A stretch of 64,000 nt of DNA from the NCBI RefSeq assembly GCF_964019925.1, contig NZ_OZ026470.1, forward strand, positions 930,001 to 994,000, in the 5' to 3' direction. The translations under genes and the position numbers were made by a program. Numbering within the stretch: the first letter of the stretch is position 1; every line of letters begins with the position of its first letter. The notes below the pieces were generated by a model. The model saw only the letters and a program-made list of their open reading frames with translations. It ran no database searches and was not told the origin of the DNA. The stretch is from Spiroplasma endosymbiont of Cantharis nigra. Its GTDB lineage: Bacteria > Bacillota_I > Bacilli_A > Mycoplasmatales > Mycoplasmataceae. Positions 1 through 12,720 of the stretch are shown one piece after another.

Positions 1-1113
1 AGTTGAAGAGACATTAAAAATTAAATCCATCATTCAAACATGAGTTGGTTTCCAAGCCCCACCATCAGATACTCATTTATGAGAAATATTAATCTTTTCA
101 TTTCCCAATAACTTATAAGTCTCTTGATAATGACCACTTAATAATATTTGACTTTCTTCAACAGTAAGATACTCTGTTAAAAAAACTAATATGGGTCCTA
201 ATATAAATAAAGTTATATAAGTTATAAAATTTAGTTTTGTGAATAAAGAGAATTTAACTTTTTTTCCTTGTTTTCTTGCTTTAATTTTTTTCTTAATATC
301 ATGATATGTTGGATATCCTAATCCACCTATTACTCATTGACATAAGAAAGTAATTTGAATTAAATAAGCATGTGAACTTCCTTGATTATAAGGAAGTAGT
401 GAGTTACCACTTACAATATCAAAACCGGCATTATTTGTTGCACTTATTGAATGAAATATTGCAAATCAAAGTGACTTTCCAAAATCATTATAAGGATTTG
501 TAACAGTTGATGGATCTAATTTATGAGTTCCTTCAAGTGAAATTGGAGTGAAATAAAATCCAAAAAATAAGACTATTGAACCTACTAACTCCAATATTAA
601 TAAAAATACAAAAGCATCTTTTATCATTTCTACAGTGTTTGATAAACTATTATTTCCTCTTTCTTTTTGAGCAATATTTTGATCATCTAAGGAAATTTTT
701 CTTCCTATCATCACTAAAAGAGTAATTTTAATTGTAAGAATTCCAATTCCTCCAATTTGACACATTATTATTATTAGTAATTGCCCTAAAAACGAATAAC
801 CTGTATTTGTTTGCACCATAGTTATTCCTGTATCAGATATAGCACTTGAAGCTGTGAACATTCCCGTAATGAAATTTCAATGATTTTTTGAATCAACAAC
901 AACTCCCGGAATTGAAAGTAAAAAACCCCCTAATATGATAGAAAGTAAATAAGCTAAAATTATTTTTCCACTTATTCTAGAAAAAGGTAATCAGTTTTTT
1001 AACTTATTAAAGAACTTTTCATTCTTATTTTCTACACTTTTTTTTACTTCTGTCTTTTTTTTATTAGATTTACTTTTAACAATATCTTTTTCATCAGTTG
1101 AAGAATTTTTCAT
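1..1113 (-). CDS. ktrB: KtrB/TrkH-type potassium channel subunit (C-terminus cut by window edge)
   Basis: This is the membrane subunit of a Ktr-type K+ uptake system. The 371 codons present run off the window start, so the C-terminal part is missing. The N-terminus is a charged, Lys-rich cytoplasmic stretch of about 40 residues, followed by TM segments. A pore-loop-like sequence, TASSAISDTGITM, is the usual P-loop/TVGYG-like selectivity region of TrkH/KtrB. A second such loop, HSISATNNAGFDI, follows. Start at 1113 (ATG after AAAGAGG). Trp codons are TGA. It is divergent from ktrA, with 89 bp between the starts, so the two subunits are probably expressed together from back-to-back promoters. 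Family assignment is firm. KtrB versus TrkH rests on the adjacent single-RCK subunit. Confidence 0.9.
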
Positions 1114-1143
1114 AAAAATAGCCTCTTTTTAAATCTATATTAA

Positions 1144-1176
1144 ATTATACATTAAAGATTAAAAGAGTTGTATAAT
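1144..1176. promoter_or_regulatory. Back-to-back promoters of ktrB and ktrA
   Basis: A TATAAT -10 box faces right at 1171-1176, 27 bp before the ktrA start. Its inverted copy (ATTATA at 1144-1149) faces left, 31 bp before ktrB. Together they form an inverted repeat, ATTATAC at 1144-1150 and GTATAAT at 1170-1176. No good -35 box is visible for either. The symmetry may be only the two -10 boxes, or it may bind a shared regulator. Confidence 0.5.
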
Positions 1177-1202
1177 TAATAAGTTAGAAAGTTGGAGAAA
1201 AT

Positions 1203-1898
1203 ATGGCTAGAAAAAAAAGTTTTGCTATATTTGGAGCAAACTACTTTGGTCTATCAGTGGCACAAACACTAGATGAAAGAAAACAATTAATAAAGATTTT
1301 TGACTATGATGAAGAAAAATTAAATTTATATATTAATCAATTTGAATCAGTTGAAGGAGTTGTATTAGATGCAACAAATAAAAATGCTTTAGAAAAAAAT
1401 GGTATTTCACAATATGATGGAGTTATAGTATGTTTTGGTGGAAATATGGAGTCGAGTATTTTAACAGTTCTAAATTTGATAGATTTAGGTGTTGAAAATA
1501 TTATTGTTAAAGCAAGAGATGAGCGACATAAAAGAATCTTATTAGCACTTGGTCTTGAAGAAGACAAAGTTATCATTCCTGATGTTATTACAGGTAAAAT
1601 GGTTGCAACAAAATCCTTATTTGATATTGAAAGTGAAGTTCAATCAATTGACAACGAATATGTTTTTACAAGTATTACTGTTTATGAAGAAGAAATTATT
1701 GATAAATCAATATTTGATGCTGGTTTAGTTTCCAATAAGGACTTTAATATTATTCAAATAAAAAGAAATGGTAAAACTATTTTACCGGATGAATATACAA
1801 TTCTTAAAGAAGGAGATATTCTTGGAGTATATGCAAAAAATAATGTTGTAAATGATCTTGTTTTAAAAATTAGAGGAGAACAGGAAATAGATGAATAA
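1203..1898 (+). CDS. ktrA: KtrA, RCK-domain regulatory subunit of K+ uptake
   Basis: This is the cytosolic gating subunit that binds nucleotide and controls KtrB. The 231 residues match the family's usual length. An RCK_N Rossmann domain spans about residues 1-135: GANYFGLSVA replaces the canonical glycine loop, and an acidic residue follows strand 2 (KIFDYDEEK). An RCK_C (TrkA-C) domain covers about 150-225 (DKSIFDAGLV, LKEGDILGVYA). The start is set by GGAGAAAAT upstream of ATG. This is one of only four plus-strand genes in the window. It ends at a bidirectional terminator shared with gatB. Confidence 0.95.
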   Translation: MARKKSFAIFGANYFGLSVAQTLDERKQLIKIFDYDEEKLNLYINQFESVEGVVLDATNKNALEKNGISQYDGVIVCFGGNMESSILTVLNLIDLGVENIIVKARDERHKRILLALGLEEDKVIIPDVITGKMVATKSLFDIESEVQSIDNEYVFTSITVYEEEIIDKSIFDAGLVSNKDFNIIQIKRNGKTILPDEYTILKEGDILGVYAKNNVVNDLVLKIRGEQEIDE

Positions 1899-1932
1899 AA
1901 AAGGTTAACCTTAAAATATGGTTAACCTTTTT
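1897..1932. terminator. Bidirectional terminator between ktrA and gatB
   Basis: The arms AAAAAAGGTTAACC and GGTTAACCTTTTTT flank a short AT loop. A-tract and T-tract on both sides make it work in either direction. It overlaps the stop codons of both convergent genes. Confidence 0.9.
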
Positions 1933-3371
1933 TATAATTTTTCTTTAATTTTTTTAATTATTATTTCTGTTGCTATTGTAGGATTTACATTACCACCAGT
2001 ATCTTTCATAAGTTGACCCATGATTGTTTTCTCAACTCTCTCTGGTCTTTGTTCATATTGTTCCATTATTAAATTTAGATTTTCCTTAATAATAGGGTCT
2101 AAAATTTTTTCAATTTCACTTATATTTGAAATTAACTTAAGATTATTTTCCTCTACTATATCTATAATTTCCTTATTAGTTTCAAATGCTATTGGCAATA
2201 TTGTTTTAACATGCTTTGAAGAAATCATTCCCTCATCTAATAATTTTATTATTTGATTAATATCTTGTGGTCTTAATTTTGATTGAGATAATTCAATTCC
2301 ATCTTTATTTAATAAAGATTTAATATCAGTTAATAAATAATTTGCAATTTTTTTAGGTTCGGAACCTAATAGAATTGTCTCTTCAAAAAACTTTACTAAT
2401 GTTAGGTCAGACAAGATATAATTAGTATCTTCAATAGAAAGATTATAGTTTTCAATATATTTTTTTCTCTTTTGTGATGCTAACTCTGGAGAATTCCTAA
2501 TAACCTCTTCAATTCAATTTTTATCCAATTGGATTGGGAAAATATTTGGTTCTCTAAAATATTTATAATCAATTGCATTTGATTTTTTTCTCATTAAGAC
2601 AGTCTCTTGGATTGTCTCATCAAATCTTCTTGTTTCTTGATCAACAATCCCTCCAGATAACAATACTTTTGATTGTCTTTTTATTTCAAATTCAATTGAT
2701 TTTTTTACATTATTTAAAGAGTTTAAATTTTTAATCTCTACTTTTGACCCTAAATGTTCATAACCATAAGGTCTTAGTGAAATATTTATATCACATCTTA
2801 AAGATCCTTCATTCATTTTTACATCACTTACTCCTAAGAATAATAATAACTCTCTCAATTGATTTACATATTCAACAGCTTCAAACGCACTTCTAATAAG
2901 AGGTTTTGAAACAATCTCAATTAGACCCACACCACTTCTATTAAAATCAATATATGTTAATTGATCTTTATGTGTTTGTTTTGCAGTATCTTCTTCAATG
3001 TGCAATCTCTCAATTTCAATAACTTTCTTTTCCCCGTTCTCTAAATTAATACTAATTTTTCCTTCTTTTCCAATAGGAAAAAACTGTTGTGTAATTTGAT
3101 AACCTTTAACTAGGTCGGGATAAAAATAATTTTTTCTATCAAATCTTAAAAGAGGATCTATTTGCATATTTAAAGCATTACAAGTGAGTAATGCTAATCG
3201 TACACCTTCTTTATTTACTGATGGTAAAGTACCAGGATAACCCATATCAATTTCTGATACTTGTGAGTTAGGAGTTTCTCCATAACTTACTGGACCTAAA
3301 CCAAACATTTTTGATTTAGTTTTTAACTCAATATGGTTTTCAATTCCTATAACTACTTCAAAGTTATTCAT
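1932..3371 (-). CDS. gatB: Aspartyl/glutamyl-tRNA(Asn/Gln) amidotransferase subunit B
   Basis: GatB binds misacylated Glu-tRNA(Gln) or Asp-tRNA(Asn) and activates it for amidation. The 479 residues are typical. The N-terminal GatB kinase-like domain opens with VIGIENHIELKTKSKMFG and contains FDRKNYFYPDLVKGYQITQQ and FNRSGVGLIEIVSKP. The helical YqeY-like tail ends near GNVNPTIATEIIIKKI. One TGA Trp codon interrupts it near 2514. The start overlaps the gatA stop by 8 nt, implying translational coupling in ligA-gatC-gatA-gatB. Confidence 0.97.
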
Positions 3372-4833
3372 TTAAATCACCTACTTGTCTAAAATTTTTT
3401 GCAATTATATTTTCCAAGTATTTTGCTGCCTGTAGTACTTTTAAATCTTCCTTAGGTTTTGCATTTAAATTAATTCCTATTGGCATATTTTCTTGTGAAA
3501 CAAAGGGTATTGTAATTGATGGCATACCATTAAAATTTGCAAGAATCAAAATATCTTCTGCAAATACAAATTCTCCCTCTCCTTTTTGTTCTACATCAAC
3601 ACCATAAACTTGGTCAACAGTCGGCGCTGGCTCAAAAGTTGGAGGCAATATTAATATATCCACTTTTTCATATAATTTTTCTAATGCCTCTACAATAAGT
3701 CTTCTAACTTTTTTTGATTTAGCTAAAAGTATTTCCTGATTTTCCGATTTTAACTGATAACTTCCGATTAAAAATCTTCTTTTAACAGTCTCTCCAAAAC
3801 CTTCGGTTCTAGAGTTTTTTATAATTTCTTTATAATTATTTCCTTTAGCTCTTAATCCAAATTTAATTCCATCCAAATTATAATTTGAAGATACTCCCTC
3901 AGCAAAAGAAATCATCATATATGCTGCCGGTATTGCTTCAAGTAGTTTCTTATCAAATTCCAATTCAATAATTTCATGGCCCTCTGCTTTTAAAATATCA
4001 TATAGTTTAAGATAATCTTTTAGAAGTTGACCCTTTAAAAGTTTATTAACATTTTTTATATAACCAAATTTTATTTTTTTATTAAAATTATTAATATTTT
4101 TTACAAACTCTTGTTTATTATCAATTGAAGTAAAATCTCTGTCATCTTTACCATAAGTTGCCTCACATAAATATGCTAAATCCTCAACATTGTTTGTGAA
4201 AAAACCTAAATGATCTAAACTAGGCGCATAAGGAATTGCTCCATATCTTGAAATAGATCCATAAGTTGGTTTGAAACCAACTATCCCTGTTAAACTAGCT
4301 GGCTTTCTAATAGAATCACCTGTATCTCCTCCAGTAGCAAATGGTACAATTCCCTTTGCAACTGCATAAGCACTTCCACTTGAACTTCCCCCAGCAATTC
4401 TATTTTTATCATGAGGATTTCTAACTTCACCATTAAATGAGAATAAACCAGTTCCACCCATTGATAATTCATCCAATGCAGCTTTTCCTATTAGTATAGA
4501 GTCTACTTGATTAAAGCATTCAGCAATTCTTGCATCATATGATGGGATATAATTAGATAAAATTTTTGAACCTGCAGTTGTTAAAATATTTTTTGTTGTG
4601 ATATTGTCTTTATGAATAAAAGGAATTCCACTTAAAATATTTTCTTTATCGATTTTATTTTCTATTTCCTCTGCTTTTTGCATTGCCTCTTTTTCACATA
4701 AAGTGATTAAAAAATTACTATCCCAGTCAGCTTTTGATGAATCTAAAACACTCTTAATTAAATCAGTAGTTTTTAATTCCTTATTTACTAATTGATCATG
4801 TAATTTTTTTAATGTAGTTTTTTTAAAATTCAT
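3364..4833 (-). CDS. gatA: Aspartyl/glutamyl-tRNA amidotransferase subunit A
   Basis: This is the amidase subunit that frees ammonia from glutamine for GatB. It has 489 residues. The amidase signature is clear: catalytic Lys in FIHKDN (about residue 75), then GGSSSGSAYAVAKG and GGDTGDSIRKPAS, holding the cis-Ser and nucleophile Ser of the Ser-cisSer-Lys triad. The usual TGGS is TGDS here, which I recall from other mollicute GatA proteins. It lies 1 nt after gatC and overlaps gatB by 8 nt. Confidence 0.97.
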   Translation of the reverse strand: MNFKKTTLKKLHDQLVNKELKTTDLIKSVLDSSKADWDSNFLITLCEKEAMQKAEEIENKIDKENILSGIPFIHKDNITTKNILTTAGSKILSNYIPSYDARIAECFNQVDSILIGKAALDELSMGGTGLFSFNGEVRNPHDKNRIAGGSSSGSAYAVAKGIVPFATGGDTGDSIRKPASLTGIVGFKPTYGSISRYGAIPYAPSLDHLGFFTNNVEDLAYLCEATYGKDDRDFTSIDNKQEFVKNINNFNKKIKFGYIKNVNKLLKGQLLKDYLKLYDILKAEGHEIIELEFDKKLLEAIPAAYMMISFAEGVSSNYNLDGIKFGLRAKGNNYKEIIKNSRTEGFGETVKRRFLIGSYQLKSENQEILLAKSKKVRRLIVEALEKLYEKVDILILPPTFEPAPTVDQVYGVDVEQKGEGEFVFAEDILILANFNGMPSITIPFVSQENMPIGINLNAKPKEDLKVLQAAKYLENIIAKNFRQVGDLNE

Positions 4834-4834
4834 A

Positions 4835-5125
4835 TTATTTAACCACCTTTACAACTGTTATAAAATCTTCAAAAGTACTAGGTGCATTTTTAAGAATTTC
4901 ATCTTTTGATAAAGTTTTTGTTTCTTCATCTTCTCTCAAGTCATTTATAAAAATTTCAAAGGGATAATGAAGTTCTTCAACATTATCAGTATTAACTAGT
5001 AAAACTTTTTCAAATTTTTTTAATATACTATTTTCATATTTCAAAATATTTTGCAATTCTTTTTCTGATAAATCTAACATAGCATCATCTTGAAGCTCTT
5101 TTAATAATTCTAAATTAATTGTCAT
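4835..5125 (-). CDS. gatC: Aspartyl/glutamyl-tRNA amidotransferase subunit C
   Basis: GatC is the small subunit that wraps GatA and stabilises the GatA-GatB complex. It has 96 residues and keeps the family pattern: an N-terminal helix with LLKELQDDAMLDLSEKEL, and a C-terminal half beginning LHYPFEIFINDLREDE, where bacterial GatC has the P-x-N/LREDE element. It starts 3 nt after the ligA stop, so it is cotranscribed with ligA. Confidence 0.9.
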   Translation of the reverse strand: MTINLELLKELQDDAMLDLSEKELQNILKYENSILKKFEKVLLVNTDNVEELHYPFEIFINDLREDEETKTLSKDEILKNAPSTFEDFITVVKVVK

Positions 5126-5127
5126 GT

Positions 5128-7122
<1,995 letters not shown>

Positions 7123-7136
7123 TAAAATACCTCCTA

Positions 7137-8750
7137 TTAAAAATTCACTCTTGAATATTTTTTTATAATTACTACATCATTTATTTCTTCAATTGTTTTC
7201 TTTGTTCTTATAGCATAAGGCAAAGTATTTACAAATGTAAATAGTAAGACTATTAAAACCATTCCATTTGTTTCAAACATTTTTGGATAAAATGTACTTA
7301 TAAATCTTACAGAAATTGGATTATAGAATGTTAAATAACTAATTAAAAATAAGTCAATAGAGTTTGTTATTAAATCATATTTAATTTTTTTTCTAAAGAA
7401 AACTCATACAAATGAACAAGTTAGTAAAGTCATTGATATTATAAAAGTTAAAAATTGTTTTGCAATATCATTCTTTATTAATGAAGTTCATATATAAATT
7501 ATATTTAGAGAGTTATACTCTTCAGATAAAATGTTTTCATTAAATGCTAAAATAAATCCTGTTGATATCATCATAAAAAATAAAGGTACAAGTAAAACAG
7601 TGAATAGACTTCTTGTTTCTAAAAAAGTTTCAAATTTGACAACAAAAGAGTATCTCCTATTCATTAAGTAAGAAGCAAGTAGCATAATTAAAAGTATAAA
7701 TCCAAAAATAATAACTTGCAGATATAAACTTAAAATAATATTATAAAATATGAATCCTACCATGGGGAATATTGCAATTTTTAAAATATCTTTTGTAAAG
7801 TTTTGATTAAATCTTCTTTGAATTGTAAAAATAAATGCATACAATAAAAATAATATTTGATAAGAACTATCTCAAGAAAAAGATATATATCCCCCTAATA
7901 CAAATCCTATAAAAATTGGACTATACCTTTCCCTAACATTAGCTGTTGTATATCTTAATAATAATGTTGCTGCATAAAATATTAAATAGAGAAGAATCAT
8001 ATCACCTGTAAAAATGGAATAATCTAATCACCAGAAAATTATTCTTGTAATAATAAATGTTATAAAACTAATAATGAAAACAGTTATTCTATTATTTATT
8101 TTCATTTTTGGAGTAAAAGATTCATAAAATAAGAATAATATTGAAGTAATTATAAAAGCATCTAAAATAATTAATAATGGAACGATTAAATCCTTATACT
8201 GATATGGCTCAATATTTACCATCATTATTACTGAAAGTTGAAAAGTATATCAACCCTGAAACGGCTTAAATCCAAGAAAGTTAAATAAGGTTGAATCATT
8301 AAAAAATGATACAGGGTTATCTTTTAATCAATACAAAATAGCCAAAGTATTTTTATGTCTACTAAAATTTTCTTTTGATATATAGTTAATTGATGCATAA
8401 TCAATTGCTATAAAAATAACCACTACCACTAAAAATATTAGTGAGTCAATTTTTAAAAAATTAGTGTTTAATCAAAACTTTATAAAAATAAAACAAAATA
8501 GAAGATAAATTAAAGAAATTGCAAATGTATAATACACAAAGAAAACATATGGAAGAACTGATATTAATTGCAATGGAAAAGTGAATACTGATATAAAAGT
8601 AAAATAACTAAAAAAACCTGTAGCTATTGCTACAAAGTGATTCTTAATTTTGAATTTAAAAAATTCAATGAATATTAAGCCTGATGTATAAAACATAAAC
8701 AAATATAACATTGATATTCCTATTGCAATAAATATTGAAGAACTTATCAT
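7137..8750 (-). CDS. Multi-pass membrane protein of unknown function
   Basis: I do not recognise a family. The 537 residues are mostly hydrophobic, with roughly 12-14 predicted TM segments, aromatic-rich, separated by short Lys/Asn loops. One longer extracytoplasmic loop after TM3-4 (about residues 110-160, with KENFSRHKNTLAILYWLKDN) recalls the first large loop of GT-C glycosyltransferases or O-antigen polymerases, but no catalytic Asp motif can be assigned. It follows the flippase gene after a terminator and its own promoter-like site, and precedes ligA by 14 nt. A role in surface polysaccharide is possible but only inferred from the neighbour. Confidence 0.75.
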
Positions 8751-8766
8751 ATTTTCACCTTTATAA

Positions 8767-8795
8767 ATTATAGCACCTAGAAAGTGCTTAAAGAT
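8767..8795 (-). promoter_or_regulatory. Promoter with internal GCAC-N7-GTGC palindrome
   Basis: On the minus strand a TATAAT box (8767-8772) lies 17 bp before the start at 8750. A palindrome, GCACTTTCTAGGTGC, fills 8773-8787 and would sit between the -35 and -10 boxes. A weak -35 (TCTTTA) is at about 8789-8794. The same GCAC-N7-GTGC pattern occurs at the nrdF promoter. Confidence 0.5.
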
Positions 8796-8810
8796 TCTTA
8801 AAAACTAAAT

Positions 8811-8836
8811 AAAAAAATTGATTTATATCAATTTTA
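8811..8836 (-). terminator. Terminator after the flippase gene
   Basis: A 9-bp stem AAAATTGAT/ATCAATTTT (8814-8822 and 8827-8835) with a TTAT loop is followed on the minus strand by a T run. It overlaps the flippase stop codon. Confidence 0.8.
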
Positions 8837-10726
8837 TTTGCCTTTTAGAACATAAATATTTTCATTTTTTGGATTAACGTTAATTACTGTTGATTCATTA
8901 ATTAGTGAAGAACTAACTGTTGTATCTTCAATACCATACATAGCATGAGAAATCTGATTTCCTTTGTCAACAATTTCATCTACATCTATTCCATATTCTT
9001 CTAAGTTTTTCTTTCTTGATTGAGAGTTTTTTCTTAAAAGAGTTTTTTGAATAATTGGAAGATTTCTTATAATACCATTAAATAGTTTAGCATTAAGAAT
9101 ATATGAGAATAAAATTAGAACAAAAATTGTTGATAATATTGTTCCGAAGAATAAACCAATTAGAGGAGCAATATGAGCTCCTTCTCCTGTAGCACTTCTA
9201 ATATCTAAGTGTTTACTAATTAAAAATGAGTTTAATAAAATAGCAATAAATGTAGGAACAATCAATATTAAAAAATTATTTATAACATATTTTTTATTAG
9301 AGTTGTAAGTGACATATTTTCAAACATAAATTCATAAATAGCCATATCTAATAATTAAGCAAAGTAACTTAATTAAATACATACTAACAACTCCAATAAC
9401 TAAACTATTAATTCCCCCAACACCAGCTGTAACTAATATAAATGGTACCAAAACAGCTGTAATTATATAAACAACCCCAATTATATTTTGAAATTTTGAA
9501 ACTTCACCATATCTTCCTTTTGCCTGAATTAAAGTCATTTGACTATCACAAAGAATTGTAAATGCAGTAACTGCAGCATAAAGCATTGAAAAAATTGGTG
9601 TATAAAACATAAATTCAAAGGCCTTTGTACTTGGGTTTGTTGGGTCAGTTAAAGTAATGTTTTTACCATAAAGTGCACTAACAAAGTATGGAGATAATAT
9701 AGACATATTAATAAATGTAAAGGCTGCTATTAAATAACTATATAGCTCATATTTTGCATAACTATTTCAATTGATTCTTCCTCTTCTTGCAACTAATGTA
9801 ACAAAAAACTCTCTAAAAGATACAATAAAATTTGTCATTATTAGCCTAACATTTAGAGCAACAACTAAATAAAGTGAAAGCGTTGATGAAACATTTAGCC
9901 CAAAAATTACTGAAGCTATAGCAATATCTGAATTTAATAATAATGTTGACCCTAAGTTAGATCAAGTTATTTTTGAAGTTGTTGTATTTAATTTAAAGCT
10001 ATTGAAATCTCGATAATATTTCAATCATAAATATTTTTTTCTAACATATAAATATATTAATAATCCCTTTACAGGAGAGTAGAGTAATATAGGAATAAAT
10101 GCTATTACTGGATTACTAGCCTTTGCCAATAAATAAAAAGTTAATCCATTTACTAAAATATCTGTAAAAAGAATTGTTATTCTTCTTATAACATTTTTAT
10201 TATCAGCTATAATTATAGTTTCATAAACACTAAATCAATAAGCAGAAACAAAGTTTTTTGACCCAAAGATTAAAGCAATAATCATTAATTGTCAATATGG
10301 GGCAAATTTTTCATCAGTTAAATTCAAACCAATATTAGTTCAGCTATTTGGATCAAAAATGCTACTATCTTGTGCATTTACTCCTGCATATAACGGGTAA
10401 GCAAGTGCAGTTACAGTAACTAAGACTAATCCAACAATAGCTGATCTTCTAAAACTTTTTTTTGCTGTTGAGTAAATCTCATTTGCACTAATTCAATCAT
10501 TAGTTACTAATGGTTTTACAAGTAAAATTGAAGCAGCAATCCCTAAGGCTCCCTCTGCTGTTGCAATAATTGCAGAGAATGATGTTACTAAACGCACAAA
10601 CCCGTTAAACTCAGTTCCAAATTTTTCCAAAACTCAGTACATTGTTAAAAATTGAATTATTGCATTTAGAGTAGAGATTGTCGTACCAACAATAACACTA
10701 AAAATACCTTGTCTTGTAGATAACAT
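8834..10726 (-). CDS. MATE/Wzx-like polysaccharide flippase family membrane protein
   Basis: The 630-residue protein begins MLSTRQGIFSVIVGTTIST, a typical start for the polysaccharide-flippase (Wzx/RfbX) branch of the MOP superfamily. It has about 12-14 TM segments and a hydrophilic tail of about 90 residues (RKNSQSRKKNLEEYGIDVDEIVDK) that is longer than in typical members. Such proteins move lipid-linked sugars across the membrane. In a wall-less cell the likely substrate is a capsule or glycolipid precursor (inference). Start at 10726 after GGAGGTTTGAG. It ends in its own terminator. MurJ is a weaker alternative. Confidence 0.75.
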
Positions 10727-10761
10727 CTCAAACCTCCTAATATATTATTTTAATTTTAACA

Positions 10762-11655
10762 TTAAAAGCTATATTTTGATTTGTATTCATTACCATTTAA
10801 ATATTCTAAATGACCTTCAAAATTATTAAAAATTATCTTATAGGCAATTAGGTCAATTTCTCTTAGATGACTTCTCTTCCCACCATATCTGAAATCTTTA
10901 CATATTGGAGATTTATAGAAATTACAAACGGCTCTAATTTGGTGTTTTCTACCTGTTAATATTTGAACTTCATATATATTATTTTTTTCATCAATTAACT
11001 TATTTACTTGTTCAACCTTTTTAGCATTGTTAAATTTATCAATTCTAAATTTTGCCTTTTGATTATCATTATCATATTTAATATATCCTGATATTTTTCC
11101 TGTCTGTAAATTATCATTTTCTGTTTTTGCTAAATAAAGTTTTTTGATTTTAGTTTTATTATTTAACTCATTTAAAAGAATATCCAAAGTAATTTTATTT
11201 TTTGCATAAATGACTAACCCCTTTGTTAGTTTGTCAATTCTATGAACATGACTAATGACAAAACTATTTTCCAAATCAGGATTATATTCATTTTTATTTT
11301 TCAAATAACTTTTTACCATTTGATCTAAATTTATATTCACTGGTGAATGCACTTCAAGATTAGCTGGTTTATCTACAATTACAATATTTTCATCTTCATA
11401 AACTATTTCTAGTTCAGAAAAGTCCACTTCCAAAAACTGATCTCTTTTCTCAGTTTCACTACTATCATAAATTTTAACTTCATCATTTAATTTTATTTTT
11501 TGTTTTGTATCTTTAATTTTAATATCATTAATTTTGATTTTTCCTTTTCTAAATCATTTATAAATAATAGATAAATTAGTAGATTTAAAATTTTTTTTAA
11601 TAAAATTAAAGACTGTTTGATCTACATCGTTTTGATTGACTTTTATTATTGTCAT
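10762..11655 (-). CDS. RluA-family 23S rRNA pseudouridine synthase
   Basis: This enzyme isomerises uridines in RNA. The 297 residues show an N-terminal S4-type RNA-binding region (TNLSIIYKWFRKGKIKINDI, about residues 26-46) and the RluA/RluC catalytic domain. Motif II is VHRIDKLTKG; the Asp is the expected catalytic residue, and HRID replaces the common HRLD. DKPANLEVHS and TGRKHQIRAV are further family motifs. RluC or RluD is likely, but which is not clear. It starts 23 nt after the CPBP gene (AGAGGTTACTT before ATG) and is probably cotranscribed with it. Confidence 0.9.
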
Positions 11656-11678
11656 AAGTAACCTCTTTTTTTCTGTTT

Positions 11679-12638
11679 TTAAATAATAAATAAGATTAGA
11701 ATAAATGCTAATAAGTTATTTAACAAGTGCACTATTCATGAGAAAGTCATATTCCCTTTAGTAAATAAAAATACTCCTGATAATATAAAACCTGCTGAAG
11801 AATAACTAAGAATATGTTGAAAGTCAAAGCTCGGTCCGTAATGAACAAAACCGAAAAACATTGCACTTCCTACAAAACCTAATCATCTATTTGAAGCATT
11901 TAAATTGAAACAATTTCTAAGACATAACTCTTCACAAAATGGAGCAACAACAACAGTAAGTATAAATAATAAAATAATATATGTTATTTTAATTGACTTA
12001 TCACTATCTCTCAGTATACCAATTAAATTTTTTTGATTCTCACTTTCTGAGGCTCCCATTAAATTTGTCTCAATTAAATTCAAAAATATAAAAGTTGAAA
12101 CAAAATACAATATTACTGTACCTGCAAATCCTATTATAATAATTTCTTTTCATTTAGTTTTTAAAGTTTCTTTAAATCTTTTAAATATTTTTCTATCATA
12201 AAATATAGCCAAAATTATGATTATAACCTCTGTTAAAATCATAGTCAGAATTGAAGAAAAGGCAGATATTAATTCTTCATCATTATTTAAAGCCGAATTA
12301 ATTAAAAACATTATAAGCCCAGTAAAAATAAAAACAATTTGTGGTCCTATGATTAGTAGATAAATTCAAAAATAGCCACCTTTAAAAAATCCAGGTCCAT
12401 TTCTTAAAATATTAAAAACCATTCCAATAATAACTGATACTAAGTATAAGAGAGCAAAAGTTTCTTTATTATTATTACCAAACAGAGCGATAAATAGAGA
12501 CAAAATAAATGGAACTATTAGAACGGAAGTTACAAAAATCATTCCATCAGTTTTATAATTTAATATATCAAATCTAAATTTTGTCTCTTCGCTTAAACCG
12601 AAGTGCTTATCTCTAAATTTGTTTACCTTTTCTTTCAT
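11679..12638 (-). CDS. CPBP-family intramembrane glutamic endopeptidase
   Basis: The 319-residue membrane protein has about 8 TM segments. It carries the CPBP (Abi/CAAX-protease-like) motifs in order: EELCLR (EExxxR) near residue 230, FGFVH (FxxxH), and a later His in the last TM helices (HLLNN). These make the intramembrane active site in RCE1-like proteases. The N-terminal 40 residues are soluble and charged. No substrate is suggested by the neighbours (rluA-type gene downstream, crr upstream). In other bacteria the family processes peptides or confers bacteriocin self-immunity. Here the role is unknown. Confidence 0.85.
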
Positions 12639-12681
12639 TAAATCACCTTTTTAATTTTACTCCAAAAAGCCTCTAAAAAAA

Positions 12682-12711
12682 TAAAAAACCCTAACTAATA
12701 GGGTCTTTTAA
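12682..12711 (-). terminator. Terminator after crr
   Basis: A stem ACCCTA/TAGGGT (12688-12693 and 12699-12704) with an ACTAA loop is followed on the minus strand by TTTTTT. Confidence 0.85.
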
Positions 12712-12720
12712 ATATTTAAA

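Noticed and set aside
3364-4833. Loss of the GatA signature (TGDS instead of TGGS) as a defect
   Set aside because: The Lys and both Ser of the triad are present and I recall the Asp in other mollicute GatA proteins, so it looks like lineage variation.
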